The translations under genes and the position numbers were made by a program. DNA of 64,000 nucleotides from Halorussus ruber (GTDB lineage Archaea; Halobacteriota; Halobacteria; Halobacteriales; Haladaptataceae): positions 62,001 through 126,000 of the forward strand of contig NZ_ML219770.1 in the NCBI RefSeq assembly GCF_004765785.1, in the 5' to 3' direction. Positions 54,709 through 63,515 of the stretch are shown here, piece by piece; the first letter of the stretch is position 1, and the number at the start of each line of letters is the position of its first letter. The notes under the pieces are model-generated. The model saw nothing but the letters and a program-made list of their open reading frames with translations, was not told the origin of the DNA and did no database searches.

Positions 54709-56031
54709 ATGGAAGTTACGGAGGCGGGTTCGACGAGTGGTACTGACTTTTCCCAAGAGATCGAGGGAGGGAAAGAACTCTCAGCGGAGGAGCTCCACGA
54801 CGTCTTATCGAACAGCATTCGAGCGATAATGAACTCGACGGGGGCCGCGATGCGGATTCTGGATACGAATTTCAACGTCGTTCTCGAAAACGACGAGATG
54901 AAAGAACTGGGCGGAGTCGAGGCCGAGGGGAGCGAACAACTCAGTTGCTACGACCAGTTCTGTCACCCGGACGTGTGTGGAACCGACAACTGCACGCTCA
55001 AACAGGTAGTTGACGAAGGGAAAGACGAAATCCGGGTCGAAGTCGAGAAAGAGAGCTACGACGGTCGGGTCGTTCCGACCGAACTCGTCGTTCGTCCGAT
55101 TCGGGACGCCGAGGGCGAAGTCGTGGCTATCAGCGAAACGTTCCACGATATCACCGAGCGCAAGGAGGCCACGGGGAGCATCAAGGTATCCGTAGACGAG
55201 CTGAAAGAGACCTCGCGCGAGGTCGCTCAAAACTCACAGCAAATCAGCGCCAGCGCGTCCGAGCAACTCGATTCGATTACCCAGGTCGCCAGCGAGGTAT
55301 CGAGTCTCTCGGCGACCGTAGAGGAGATCGCCGCGACCGCAAGCGAGGTAAACAGTATCAGCGAGCGCGCACGGAGGGAAGCCAAAGAAGGCGAAGCAGA
55401 CGCTGAAGCGACCATCGAGATGATGGAGACCATCGAACAGGAGGCTCAGTCGGCCACTAGCGAGATTCAGGACCTCCATCGGAGTATCCAGAAGATAGAC
55501 GAGCTGGTGGATGTTATCAACGACATCGCCGACCAGACCAACTTGCTGGCACTGAACGCGAGCATCGAGGCCGCCCGTGCTGGAGAGGCCGGTGACGGCT
55601 TCGCGGTCGTGGCCGACGAGGTGAAATCGCTCGCGGAGGACTCGAAGAATCGCGCGTCCGAAATCGAGGCGATAGTAGAGGAGGTCCGCACGAACACCGA
55701 AGAGACCGTCACGGCACTCGAATCGGCCAACGAGGTGGTTCAGGACGGTGCCGACAAGGTACGGGAGTCGGGTGAGAGTTTCAAGCAGATAGCCGAAAGC
55801 GTCGAAGAAGTGTCCGACGGGATTACCGAAGTCGCAGCGGCCACCGACGAGCAGGCCGCCAGTACCGAAGAGATAACCGGGATGGTCGACGAGACGGCCG
55901 ACGGATTCGAGCGAGTGGCCGACCGAGCGGAGGCCATCGCCGCCGCCAACGAAGAGCAGACGAGTCAAATTGAGGACATCAGCGAGGAGGTCGATCAGCT
56001 GAACGCACTCGACGTGCAAACGGAACTCTGA
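54709..56031 (+). CDS. Soluble PAS-domain chemotaxis transducer with Cys cluster
   Basis: This 440-residue protein has no membrane segment. A PAS-like domain (about 30-150) begins SNSIRAIMNSTGAAMRILD and contains an unusual SCYDQFCHPDVCGTDNCTL segment, with Cys80, Cys85, Cys90 and Cys95 spaced exactly five residues apart. A PAC-like VRPIRDAEGEVVAISETF leads into the signalling domain with the [18 protein letters not shown] tip. Cys spacing suggests metal or redox sensing (inference). Which kinase complex it uses is not in the window. Confidence 0.87.
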   Translation: MEVTEAGSTSGTDFSQEIEGGKELSAEELHDVLSNSIRAIMNSTGAAMRILDTNFNVVLENDEMKELGGVEAEGSEQLSCYDQFCHPDVCGTDNCTLKQVVDEGKDEIRVEVEKESYDGRVVPTELVVRPIRDAEGEVVAISETFHDITERKEATGSIKVSVDELKETSREVAQNSQQISASASEQLDSITQVASEVSSLSATVEEIAATASEVNSISERARREAKEGEADAEATIEMMETIEQEAQSATSEIQDLHRSIQKIDELVDVINDIADQTNLLALNASIEAARAGEAGDGFAVVADEVKSLAEDSKNRASEIEAIVEEVRTNTEETVTALESANEVVQDGADKVRESGESFKQIAESVEEVSDGITEVAAATDEQAASTEEITGMVDETADGFERVADRAEAIAAANEEQTSQIEDISEEVDQLNALDVQTEL

Positions 56032-56160
56032 GACGAGTCAACGTGTCGGCGCTGGCGGCCTCCCGACTACATTCGGCGGTTCTCACGACCCCCAGCGGAA
56101 TGCGCCGAGAACGACCGACGAACGGAACCCTTACCCCACTCGTCCGGCTATTCCGGGCCA

Positions 56161-57627
56161 ATGAGAGACCACTTCGAAATCCGCGACCAGGACGGGCTGG
56201 GTCGCATCGGGGAACTCTCGGTCCCCCGCGCTGGCGTGACCGTCGAGACCCCCGCGCTGCTGCCGGTCATCAACCCTCACGTGCGAACCGTCGAACCCTC
56301 GCGGCTCGAATCCGAGTTCGGTGCCGAGATTCTGATTACCAACTCCTACATCTTCTACGGGAGCGACGACTACCGCGAGAAGGCGCTGGATAGGGGCCTC
56401 CACGACGTGCTGGACTTCGACGGGGCAATCATGACCGACTCGGGGTCGTTCCAGCTGGCCGAGTACGGCGAAATCGACGTGACCACGCCCGAAATCCTCC
56501 AGTTCCAGCACGACGTGGGGAGCGACATCGGGACGCCGGTGGACATCCCGACCCCGCCGGACGTGCCCCGCGAGGAGGCCGAGGACGAGTTAGCCACGAC
56601 TCAAGAGCGCCTCGAAGTCGCCGAGGGCGTCGAGGTCGGCGAGATGCTCGTGAACGCGCCGGTGCAGGGTTCGACCTACCCGGACCTGCGCGAGGAGGCC
56701 GGTCGCCACGCCGAGGCCACCGACTTGGACGTGTTCCCGGTCGGCGCGGTCGTCCCGCTGATGAACGACTACCGCTACGCCGAGATGGTGGACGTGGTCG
56801 CTGGAGCGAAGCGCGGATTGGGCGCGGACGCGCCGGTCCACCTCTTCGGCGCGGGCCACCCGATGATGTTCGCGCTGGCGGTGGCGATGGGGTGCGACCT
56901 CTTCGACTCGGCGGCCTACGCGCTCTACGCCCGCGACGACCGGTATCTGACGGTCCGCGGGACCGAGCAGTTGGACGACCTCGATTACTTTCCCTGCTCG
57001 TGTCCGGTCTGCGCCGACTACACCCCCGCCGAGATGCGGACGCTGGCCGACCGCGAGCGCGAGGAGTTGCTGGCCGAACACAACCTCCACGTCACCTCTC
57101 AGGAGATGCGGACGGTCAAGCAGGCGCTCCGGGCCGGAAATCTGCTCGAACTGGTCGAGACCCGCGCTCGCGCTCATCCCGCCATGCTCGACGGCTACCG
57201 CGCGCTGACCGCCCACGCCGAGCAACTGGAGCGCGAGGACTCGGTCTCGAAAGGAGCCTTCTTCTACCTCTCGGGCGAGAGCGCCCGCCGCCCCGAGGTC
57301 GTGCGCCACCACCGGCGCCTCGAACGCCTGAATCCCGAGGGCGACGTTCTCCTCACGGAGGGCGGCCCGAGCGACCGCTACGACGAGTCGTGGCGCGTCG
57401 TCGCCCCGTTCGGCCCCTTCCCGCGGGACCTCTCGGAGACGTACCCGCTGACCGCCGAGGTCCCCGAGGAGATGGACGCCGAGGGGTATCGGTCGGCCGC
57501 GGAAGGCGTGGCGCTCCTCGCCGAGGCGAACCCCGAGACGGAGTTCACGCTGGCCTACCACGACTGGCCCGAGAGCGCGCTGAAGGTGGTCCCCGAGCGC
57601 GTCGAGACGGTGGACCTCTCGGGGTAA
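56161..57627 (+). CDS. tgtA: Archaeal tRNA-guanine transglycosylase (archaeosine pathway)
   Basis: This 488-residue enzyme exchanges guanine 15 of tRNA for preQ0, the first RNA-level step to archaeosine. It has the nucleophile segment [19 protein letters not shown] (about 80-98) and [14 protein letters not shown]. The zinc site is [14 protein letters not shown] followed by a downstream His in AEHNLHV. The C-terminal part lacks a full PUA domain, which ArcS carries instead. arcS follows after a repeat insertion. Confidence 0.94.
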   Translation: MRDHFEIRDQDGLGRIGELSVPRAGVTVETPALLPVINPHVRTVEPSRLESEFGAEILITNSYIFYGSDDYREKALDRGLHDVLDFDGAIMTDSGSFQLAEYGEIDVTTPEILQFQHDVGSDIGTPVDIPTPPDVPREEAEDELATTQERLEVAEGVEVGEMLVNAPVQGSTYPDLREEAGRHAEATDLDVFPVGAVVPLMNDYRYAEMVDVVAGAKRGLGADAPVHLFGAGHPMMFALAVAMGCDLFDSAAYALYARDDRYLTVRGTEQLDDLDYFPCSCPVCADYTPAEMRTLADREREELLAEHNLHVTSQEMRTVKQALRAGNLLELVETRARAHPAMLDGYRALTAHAEQLEREDSVSKGAFFYLSGESARRPEVVRHHRRLERLNPEGDVLLTEGGPSDRYDESWRVVAPFGPFPRDLSETYPLTAEVPEEMDAEGYRSAAEGVALLAEANPETEFTLAYHDWPESALKVVPERVETVDLSG

Positions 57628-57739
57628 GGTTCTGCGGGGCTTCGTCGATCTAATTGTTTCTAAAAGCAGTCTTTTATTGCCTTAAGGGAATTAAAGCATT
57701 CCTTTGGCGAGGCGCGCTCGCGGTTCGCCGCGAGCGCGC

Positions 57740-58010
57740 CGGGCGACCGAACCACCGGCGAACGCTCGGTGAATCAACCACCGGAAAACGCCCCGTGAAA
57801 CAACCGACAGGGTGGGATGAAGGGGCCGCCCGGTCGCGTTTACCTTGGTCGTCTCCGGCGGCTCTATTCGCAGGCCGGACGGTGTCTCGCCGAACGGAGT
57901 GAGGCGAGGCTCGGAAGACGCGGTTTGCCTTCCGGCGCGGAAAGGCCTGCGAATATCCGCCGGAACGACCGCGACCGGGCGGGGGCTTCAAGAGACGTTC
58001 ACGGTCACGA
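57740..58010 (+). repeat. Structured repeat family, rearranged A-type copy between tgtA and arcS
   Basis: Three tandem 26-base units (57748-57815) precede the P1 arms at 57818-57838 and 57967-57990. P4 is the long helix with CTCCGGCGGCTCTATTCGC at 57853 and GCGAATATCCGCCGG at 57949. Here P3 (GGAAGAC/GCCTTCC, loop GCGGTTT, 57913-57933) sits inside the P4 helix rather than before it. The tail CAAGAGACGTTCACG follows. The whole 486-base gap is between two co-directional genes of one pathway. Confidence 0.85.
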
Positions 58011-58113
58011 TTCTGCGGTCCGCGGTCACCTCATGAGATACTCGCAGTCCACGACCCGAATCCGACGCCGAGGACTCGCAAGATAGTTGCCTTTCGACCC
58101 CCGAACCGGTGGT

Positions 58114-59865
58114 ATGACCGACTACTTCGAAGTCCACGAGCGCGACGGGGCGGCGCGAATCGCCGAGTTGCGCCTCGCGGACGCCGTCACGACGCCCGCT
58201 ATCGCGGACGACATCCTCGCCGACGCCGGAAGCCTCTGGACTGCGGAGCGCGACCTGCCCGAGGGGAGCGACGACGTACTCACCATCCTTCCCCATCGAG
58301 GATTCCCGAGCGGAACCGACGAGGAGGTCATGGACTCGTTCGCGCCCGACTACCCCGACGTGGACTACCCGAGCGCGGCCGTCGTCGCGCCCGAGACCGC
58401 CGACGACTACGGGGCCGACGCCTACGTCCTCTCCGGCGCGCAGGGGTTCGTCGGCCACGGCGCGGGATTCAAAGACGCCATCGTCCAGACGAAGGAGGCC
58501 ATCCCTGCCGACAGCGCGCTCTACCTGCCGGGAGTCGCCACGCCCGCCAACGTCGCCACGCTGGTCTACGCCGGGGTCGATTTGGTGGACACCGACAAGG
58601 CCTACGTCGCCGGGACCGAGGGCAAGTACCTGACCTCTGAGGGCCGCCACTACCTCGAAGACCTCTCGGAACTCCCCTGCGCCTGTCCGGCCTGCCAGAA
58701 GTCAGTCTCGGAGTTCACCCGGCAGGACTGCGCCGACCACAACGTCAACGCGCTCCGGGCGGAACTCGGTATCGTCCGCGAGCGAGTCCGAGCGGGCCGA
58801 CTCCGCGACTACATCGAGGGTCAGTCCCGTCACGACCAGTGGCTCACCGCCGCCTTCCGCGAGTTCGACCAGCAGTGGGGCTACGTCGAACAGCGCACGC
58901 CGCTCATCCGCGACGCCGAACTCTCCGCGGCCACCGAGGACACTCTCCAGCGCGTCGAGATTCGGCGATTCGCCGACCGCGTGACCACGCGCTATCGCTC
59001 CCGGTTCGACAACCCCCTCGTGCTGGTCCCCTGCTCGGCGGCCAAACCCTACAGCGAGTCCCAGAGTCACGGCCAGTTCCACGACGCCATCCAGTTCCGC
59101 GCCCACACCGTCTCGATGACCTCGCCCATCGGCGTCGTCCCACAGGAACTCGAACTGACCTACCCGGCCCAGCACTACGACTCGGTCGTCACGGGTCGCT
59201 GGTCCGAGGACGAAAAGCAGTTCGTCGCCGAGGTCCTGCGGCGCTACCTCGAACGCAACGACTACCCTCGCGTCATCGCCCACGTCCCGCCGGAGGGCTA
59301 CCGAGAGGTCTGCGAGCGCGTCGAGGAGCAACTCGGCATGGAGTTCGAGTACACCGTCTCCGACCACCCGACCACCACCGAGTCGCTCGGCAACCTCATG
59401 CGGACCCTCGACGGCGAACTCAAGTTCGGCAAGCGCGAGCGCCAGCACAACACGGTCCGGGCCATCGCCGACTACCAACTCGGCGACGGCGCTGGCGACG
59501 ACCTGTTCGATTCTATCCGAACGGAGGCCCGGTACCCCAAACTCCGGGTTCACGACGACGAGGGCGAGCAACTCGCCGCGATGGTGCCCCAGTACGGCGT
59601 CCTCTCGTTCACCCTCGCCGGTGCCCGCCAGTGGGTCGAGTCGTCGGCCCCGACCAAGCGCGTCGAAATCGACGCCTTCGCGCCCCACGGGAGCGTCCTC
59701 GCGCCCGGCGTCGTGGACGCCGACGACGACATCCGGGTCGGCGACGAGGTGGTCATCGAGGGACCGAAAGCCTTCGCGGTCGGCCGCGCCGAGATGTCCG
59801 GCCCCGAGATGGCCGAGAGTACGCGCGGTATCGCCTCGACGGTCCGGCACGTCGAGGAGAAGTAA
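58114..59865 (+). CDS. arcS: Archaeosine synthase
   Basis: This 583-residue enzyme converts preQ0-tRNA to archaeosine. A degenerate TGT-like N-terminal half (zinc-type CACPACQKS near 190) is followed by the ArcS signature PCSAAKPYSESQSHGQFHDA (about 310-330). The C-terminal PUA domain begins VEIDAFAPHGSVLAPGVVD (about 518). The start at 58114 was chosen over an in-frame 58087. It completes the pathway begun by tgtA upstream. Confidence 0.93.
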   Translation: MTDYFEVHERDGAARIAELRLADAVTTPAIADDILADAGSLWTAERDLPEGSDDVLTILPHRGFPSGTDEEVMDSFAPDYPDVDYPSAAVVAPETADDYGADAYVLSGAQGFVGHGAGFKDAIVQTKEAIPADSALYLPGVATPANVATLVYAGVDLVDTDKAYVAGTEGKYLTSEGRHYLEDLSELPCACPACQKSVSEFTRQDCADHNVNALRAELGIVRERVRAGRLRDYIEGQSRHDQWLTAAFREFDQQWGYVEQRTPLIRDAELSAATEDTLQRVEIRRFADRVTTRYRSRFDNPLVLVPCSAAKPYSESQSHGQFHDAIQFRAHTVSMTSPIGVVPQELELTYPAQHYDSVVTGRWSEDEKQFVAEVLRRYLERNDYPRVIAHVPPEGYREVCERVEEQLGMEFEYTVSDHPTTTESLGNLMRTLDGELKFGKRERQHNTVRAIADYQLGDGAGDDLFDSIRTEARYPKLRVHDDEGEQLAAMVPQYGVLSFTLAGARQWVESSAPTKRVEIDAFAPHGSVLAPGVVDADDDIRVGDEVVIEGPKAFAVGRAEMSGPEMAESTRGIASTVRHVEEK

Positions 59866-59890
59866 CAACGTTCTCGTATTACTTTCGTTC

Positions 59891-60904
59891 ATGGGAGTAG
59901 TTTCGTCACTTTCGTTCGAACTGAGCGAAGAGGTAGACGAGTCAGGGAAAACCCATCCACTCGGTGAACTCTCGGTCACACTCGATACGACTCCGGTTGC
60001 TGATTTTCCGGAAACGATCTCGTTCACACGGAGCGTCTATTCTTTCGAGTGGAGTTTCACGCTCGCGTTGCGGTCAATACCGACGTTCCTGGCCGGGCAA
60101 CCGGCAAAGGTATTCGACTTCGAGCACGCCGAATGGTGGGCGCTACCACGAGACGAAGATACCGTGTATTTCGTCTGGAAAACAGGGTATGGAACTCCAG
60201 ACGACCGCCCGCCAACGCCGATAGAGCAAACTGCACTTGCACGGGCACTCGTGACGTACTGTCGCGAGACCACGCACTTTGACGCGGAGAGCGAGCGTGA
60301 ACGGGCGGCCCTATTAGTCGCCCGAAAAGCGATTGCTATCTACGAGTCCTCGTCCTCCGTTACTTACGACGACCTTCGAAAGCTCCGTGCCTTCGGATGG
60401 GTTCAGAGCAAGTGGACCGAATGGCAGTTCCCCCGCTCGCAATCAGCACTATACGACTCCGACACGCTAGAGGGCGTCCTCTCGTGGATACGGGAGAGCG
60501 AAGACGACGAACTCGCCGTGGCCGCTTACGAGACGGTGTTCGGAGAAGTCGGACTTCGGGAGGAAATGCTCGACTGGCTGACCGAAACGCCTGATTCGAG
60601 ACTTCTCGATACGGTGGTAACCGGTTGGGGATTCCGAGATGACCTCGCGGCCAAATGGGTAACCGTGCTTCGTAATATAGTTGTGGAAATCGACGAGCTT
60701 CCCGTTGCAGACGATGAGGCAGTTGATTCGATAACGGTCGGTCTGTACGCACACGACGACCCTCAAGTTCGCCGACGAGCAGCCAAGTTACTCAGAGAAA
60801 TCGGCGGGCCGCGGGCGATAACGGAATTGGAAAAGCTCGCTACCGAAGACGACGACGAAACCGTGAGGCAGACTGCACATAACCTCCTGAACGAGTACGA
60901 ATGA
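59891..60904 (+). CDS. HEAT-like-repeat protein, first gene of a coupled pair
   Basis: This 337-residue protein has a beta-rich N-terminal part (about 1-110, with DFEHAEWWALPRDEDTVYFV) and a helical C-terminal half. That half includes AVDSITVGLYAHDDPQVRRR, AAKLLREIGGP and ALTELEK-type units that resemble HEAT or PBS-lyase repeats. Its stop overlaps the next gene's start by four bases. Codon usage is less GC-rich than in arcS. No function is recognised. Confidence 0.7.
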   Translation: MGVVSSLSFELSEEVDESGKTHPLGELSVTLDTTPVADFPETISFTRSVYSFEWSFTLALRSIPTFLAGQPAKVFDFEHAEWWALPRDEDTVYFVWKTGYGTPDDRPPTPIEQTALARALVTYCRETTHFDAESERERAALLVARKAIAIYESSSSVTYDDLRKLRAFGWVQSKWTEWQFPRSQSALYDSDTLEGVLSWIRESEDDELAVAAYETVFGEVGLREEMLDWLTETPDSRLLDTVVTGWGFRDDLAAKWVTVLRNIVVEIDELPVADDEAVDSITVGLYAHDDPQVRRRAAKLLREIGGPRAITELEKLATEDDDETVRQTAHNLLNEYE

Positions 60905-61962
60905 CGTGGAAGCGCTGGGTTCCGGAACCTGACGAACCGCCGTCCGAATCAACCTACCCCGACGCGACGTGCGAACTCACTATCGAGAGCGACGCCGAGA
61001 CGGAGACGGAACGATACCGTCTCTCTACGGACGGGACATCGGTCTCCTCGCTCGCCGTCGAACAGACCGACGAGGAACGCCACCGGACCGACGCTGCCAT
61101 CGCAATCCTTCCGCTTCTCGCCGGACGCACTCAGGGTTGGCTCGATCACGCGGTACTCCTCGGCAATTACGCAACGTGGTCGATTTTCGCGTATCACCTC
61201 GAAGGCGGTATCGGCGTGACCGCGTACGACAACAGCGAGAACGCGGTTCGACCGCTCGGAATCGTCAAAGTCCTCTCGCTCGCCGAGACGCTCCGGTCCT
61301 ACGCGAGGGCTCGGGAACCCCAGACCGCCGTCAGTCCTCTCTTCGACCGGTATCTGGAGGACGCAGAGAGAGCACTCGAGCACTATCGAACAGCCGGTGA
61401 CTTGGACTCATTCCGATTCAAGCGGTCAGAGGACGCCATCGACGCGTACCTGTTCAGTTACCAGTCCGTCCCGGACGACCCACGGACCGCCGCGGTCGTC
61501 CGAGACGGGGAGTGTCTCGCTCCGAGAATCGAAGCCCTATCCGATAGCGACGACGAACTCGCCCGAAAGCGATTCATCGACCTCCTCTACTATCACGAGA
61601 ATCCATGGGTGAGGCGAAAAACCCGGACGATACTCGCAGAGACGCCCGACGAGCGGGCGACCGACTCGCTCTGGTTACGTATTCACGACGCAGAACCATG
61701 TAAAGACGAGGAAATTATCGATATCCTTCGCCTCCTGTCGAACCTGGTCGGCGGAGCCGAGGCCGACCGGCTTGCCCGAAGCATCGTCACGTGTGCCGGG
61801 GCCAACGAGGGCCAACTCATCGAATGCTGCAGGTCGGTATCGACGCCGCTTACGAACCAAGCACTGATACAGGTGGCCGACTGGCTCGATGCGGGTGACT
61901 GGGAACCCAGTACAGAAGTCGCTGCAACCCTCGAATCCGTGCTCACCGGGGCAGGGGAGTAA
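60901..61962 (+). CDS. Partner protein of the 59891 gene
   Basis: This 353-residue protein has a middle region with LLAGRTQGWLDHAVLLGNYA and a helical C-terminal half (RKRFIDLLYYHENPWVRRK, then ARSIVTCAGANEGQLIECC) similar in style to the repeats of its neighbour. It is translationally coupled (ATGA overlap). The pair may form a complex; the role is unknown and no mobile genes are next to it. Confidence 0.7.
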   Translation: MTWKRWVPEPDEPPSESTYPDATCELTIESDAETETERYRLSTDGTSVSSLAVEQTDEERHRTDAAIAILPLLAGRTQGWLDHAVLLGNYATWSIFAYHLEGGIGVTAYDNSENAVRPLGIVKVLSLAETLRSYARAREPQTAVSPLFDRYLEDAERALEHYRTAGDLDSFRFKRSEDAIDAYLFSYQSVPDDPRTAAVVRDGECLAPRIEALSDSDDELARKRFIDLLYYHENPWVRRKTRTILAETPDERATDSLWLRIHDAEPCKDEEIIDILRLLSNLVGGAEADRLARSIVTCAGANEGQLIECCRSVSTPLTNQALIQVADWLDAGDWEPSTEVAATLESVLTGAGE

Positions 61963-62094
61963 ATCTCGAAACAGATTGCTTCTACGACGATCGTCTGTGT
62001 GAAGCGAAGAGAAGTATAGTTCGCACGTATCCGGCGCATACTCGCTCTTATCGACTCAATAACCATGAGGATAGCTGGCGTAGTCAGAGCCGAC

Positions 62095-62916
62095 ATGGGA
62101 ACACCGCAACTGGAGTTCGACAGCGACGTGGAGGGGCGAATCTACCGGTACGTCGAGCGCCACGGGTCGGCCACCCGCGAGGAGGTCCGCGACGAGGTCC
62201 GAGTCGAGGAGAGCGCCGGGGCCAAGCCACCGCGGTCGGGCACCGAGTCGGCCTCCCGGCTCTCGGTCGCGGAGTTCAACGAGTACATCGACGACCTCCT
62301 CGATTCCGGGCCGCTGACCGAGCGCGACGGGCGACTCTACGTCGAACCCGACGAGGAGGCCCAAACTTACGAGGCCGAGGAGTTCGAGTACGTGGTCCGG
62401 CCCGCCGACGAGGACGACCGCGAGGCCATCGCGGCCCGAATCCGCGAGGTGGCCGACGAGGGGGCCATCGTCGTGGACGAGCGTGTCGCGGATGCAATCG
62501 AACAGGACGGCGCGCTCATCCGACTCAACGAGCGCGAGTCGCGGATGTTCTTCGTGGCCGAAATTCGGCCAGAAGGCGACGGGGAGGAAGCCGAAAGCGA
62601 TGGCGAAATCGTCGGCTGGGTCCACGTCCACGGCTTCGAACTCCCGGCCCGGAGCCACACCGCCGAGTTGACCGTCGGGGTCGCACCCGAGTACCGCGAG
62701 CAGGGCGTCGGCGGGACGCTGCTGGAGCGGGGTATCGCGTGGGCCGACGAGGAGGACTGCATCAAGGTCTACCAGAGTCTCCCGGCGACCAACGAGGCCG
62801 CTCTCGACATGCTGGACGAACACGGCTGGGAGCGCGAGGCAACTCGCGCGGACCACTACGAGGTCGATGGCGAACTCGTAGACGAGGTTCAGATGGCGAG
62901 ACGACTGGACAGATAA
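62095..62916 (+). CDS. GNAT-family acetyltransferase with N-terminal helical domain
   Basis: This 273-residue protein has an N-terminal winged-helix-like part (about 1-95: VEGRIYRYVERHGSATREEV, then FNEYIDDLLDSGPL) followed by a GNAT domain. The GNAT domain has VGVAPEYREQGVGGTLLERG (about 190-210, acetyl-CoA loop) and a C-terminal VYQSLPATNEAALDML. The ATG at 62095 is used; an in-frame ATG at 62065 is possible. The substrate is unknown. Confidence 0.84.
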   Translation: MGTPQLEFDSDVEGRIYRYVERHGSATREEVRDEVRVEESAGAKPPRSGTESASRLSVAEFNEYIDDLLDSGPLTERDGRLYVEPDEEAQTYEAEEFEYVVRPADEDDREAIAARIREVADEGAIVVDERVADAIEQDGALIRLNERESRMFFVAEIRPEGDGEEAESDGEIVGWVHVHGFELPARSHTAELTVGVAPEYREQGVGGTLLERGIAWADEEDCIKVYQSLPATNEAALDMLDEHGWEREATRADHYEVDGELVDEVQMARRLDR

Positions 62917-63507
62917 TTACATGAAGTCCTTATCTTCAACCATCTCATCTAACTCCGAGCGGGCACTAGTCGACTGATAGCCGGTATAGATACCGGAACC
63001 AGAACTCACGAAGCTGAGGGTGAAGAGTACGACTTCACCTATTGTCGTTGTCATAGATTCGGGTACAAGCCAGACAACGAGTGTTGCAAGCCCGAATCCG
63101 GCAAAAGAGATAACGGCCAACCAAAACGCCCTTTCACGATTATTTCGGCAGTCCTTATATGCTCGAACCGGCTTGTCAAGAGCCTCTAATTTGTCCTCTA
63201 GATCACCAAGATCGTCACGATCGTCAAGTACTTTGCGGAGTATCATCGCGGCCTTGCTACCGTCACTTAACTCTGTAGGAGAGTGATTATTCCCGTTCTG
63301 AGTCACGAACTGATACGCATCAGCTACGACAGGTCCTAGTTCGCCACACGCATCGTTCCAGCGGTCGCCTTGCAGAGTTTTGACTTCCTGTTTGTACTCG
63401 TCCTTCGGGTGTTCAAGATGGCGTGCGAGCATCACACCGATGCCACTCAAGACCGTGAATAGGAGTGGAAGTATCTTGAAAACAGAGACGCCAGCACCCG
63501 AGCCCAT
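62917..63507 (-). CDS. Membrane protein of the right-edge pair
   Basis: This 196-residue protein has one N-terminal membrane segment (about 10-28), a charged helical middle with one Cys (NDACGEL) and another (YKDCRNNRE), and two closely spaced hydrophobic segments (about 128-150 and 158-178). It starts 8 bases after the end of the winged-helix gene. GC is lower than the average. The layout recalls small membrane effectors, which is inference. Confidence 0.68.
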   Translation of the reverse strand: MGSGAGVSVFKILPLLFTVLSGIGVMLARHLEHPKDEYKQEVKTLQGDRWNDACGELGPVVADAYQFVTQNGNNHSPTELSDGSKAAMILRKVLDDRDDLGDLEDKLEALDKPVRAYKDCRNNRERAFWLAVISFAGFGLATLVVWLVPESMTTTIGEVVLFTLSFVSSGSGIYTGYQSTSARSELDEMVEDKDFM

Positions 63508-63515
63508 ATTCGTAA

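Noticed and set aside
57740-57815. CRISPR array
   Set aside because: The 26-base units are adjacent without spacers and differ from one another. No cas gene is in the window. They belong to the structured repeat family.
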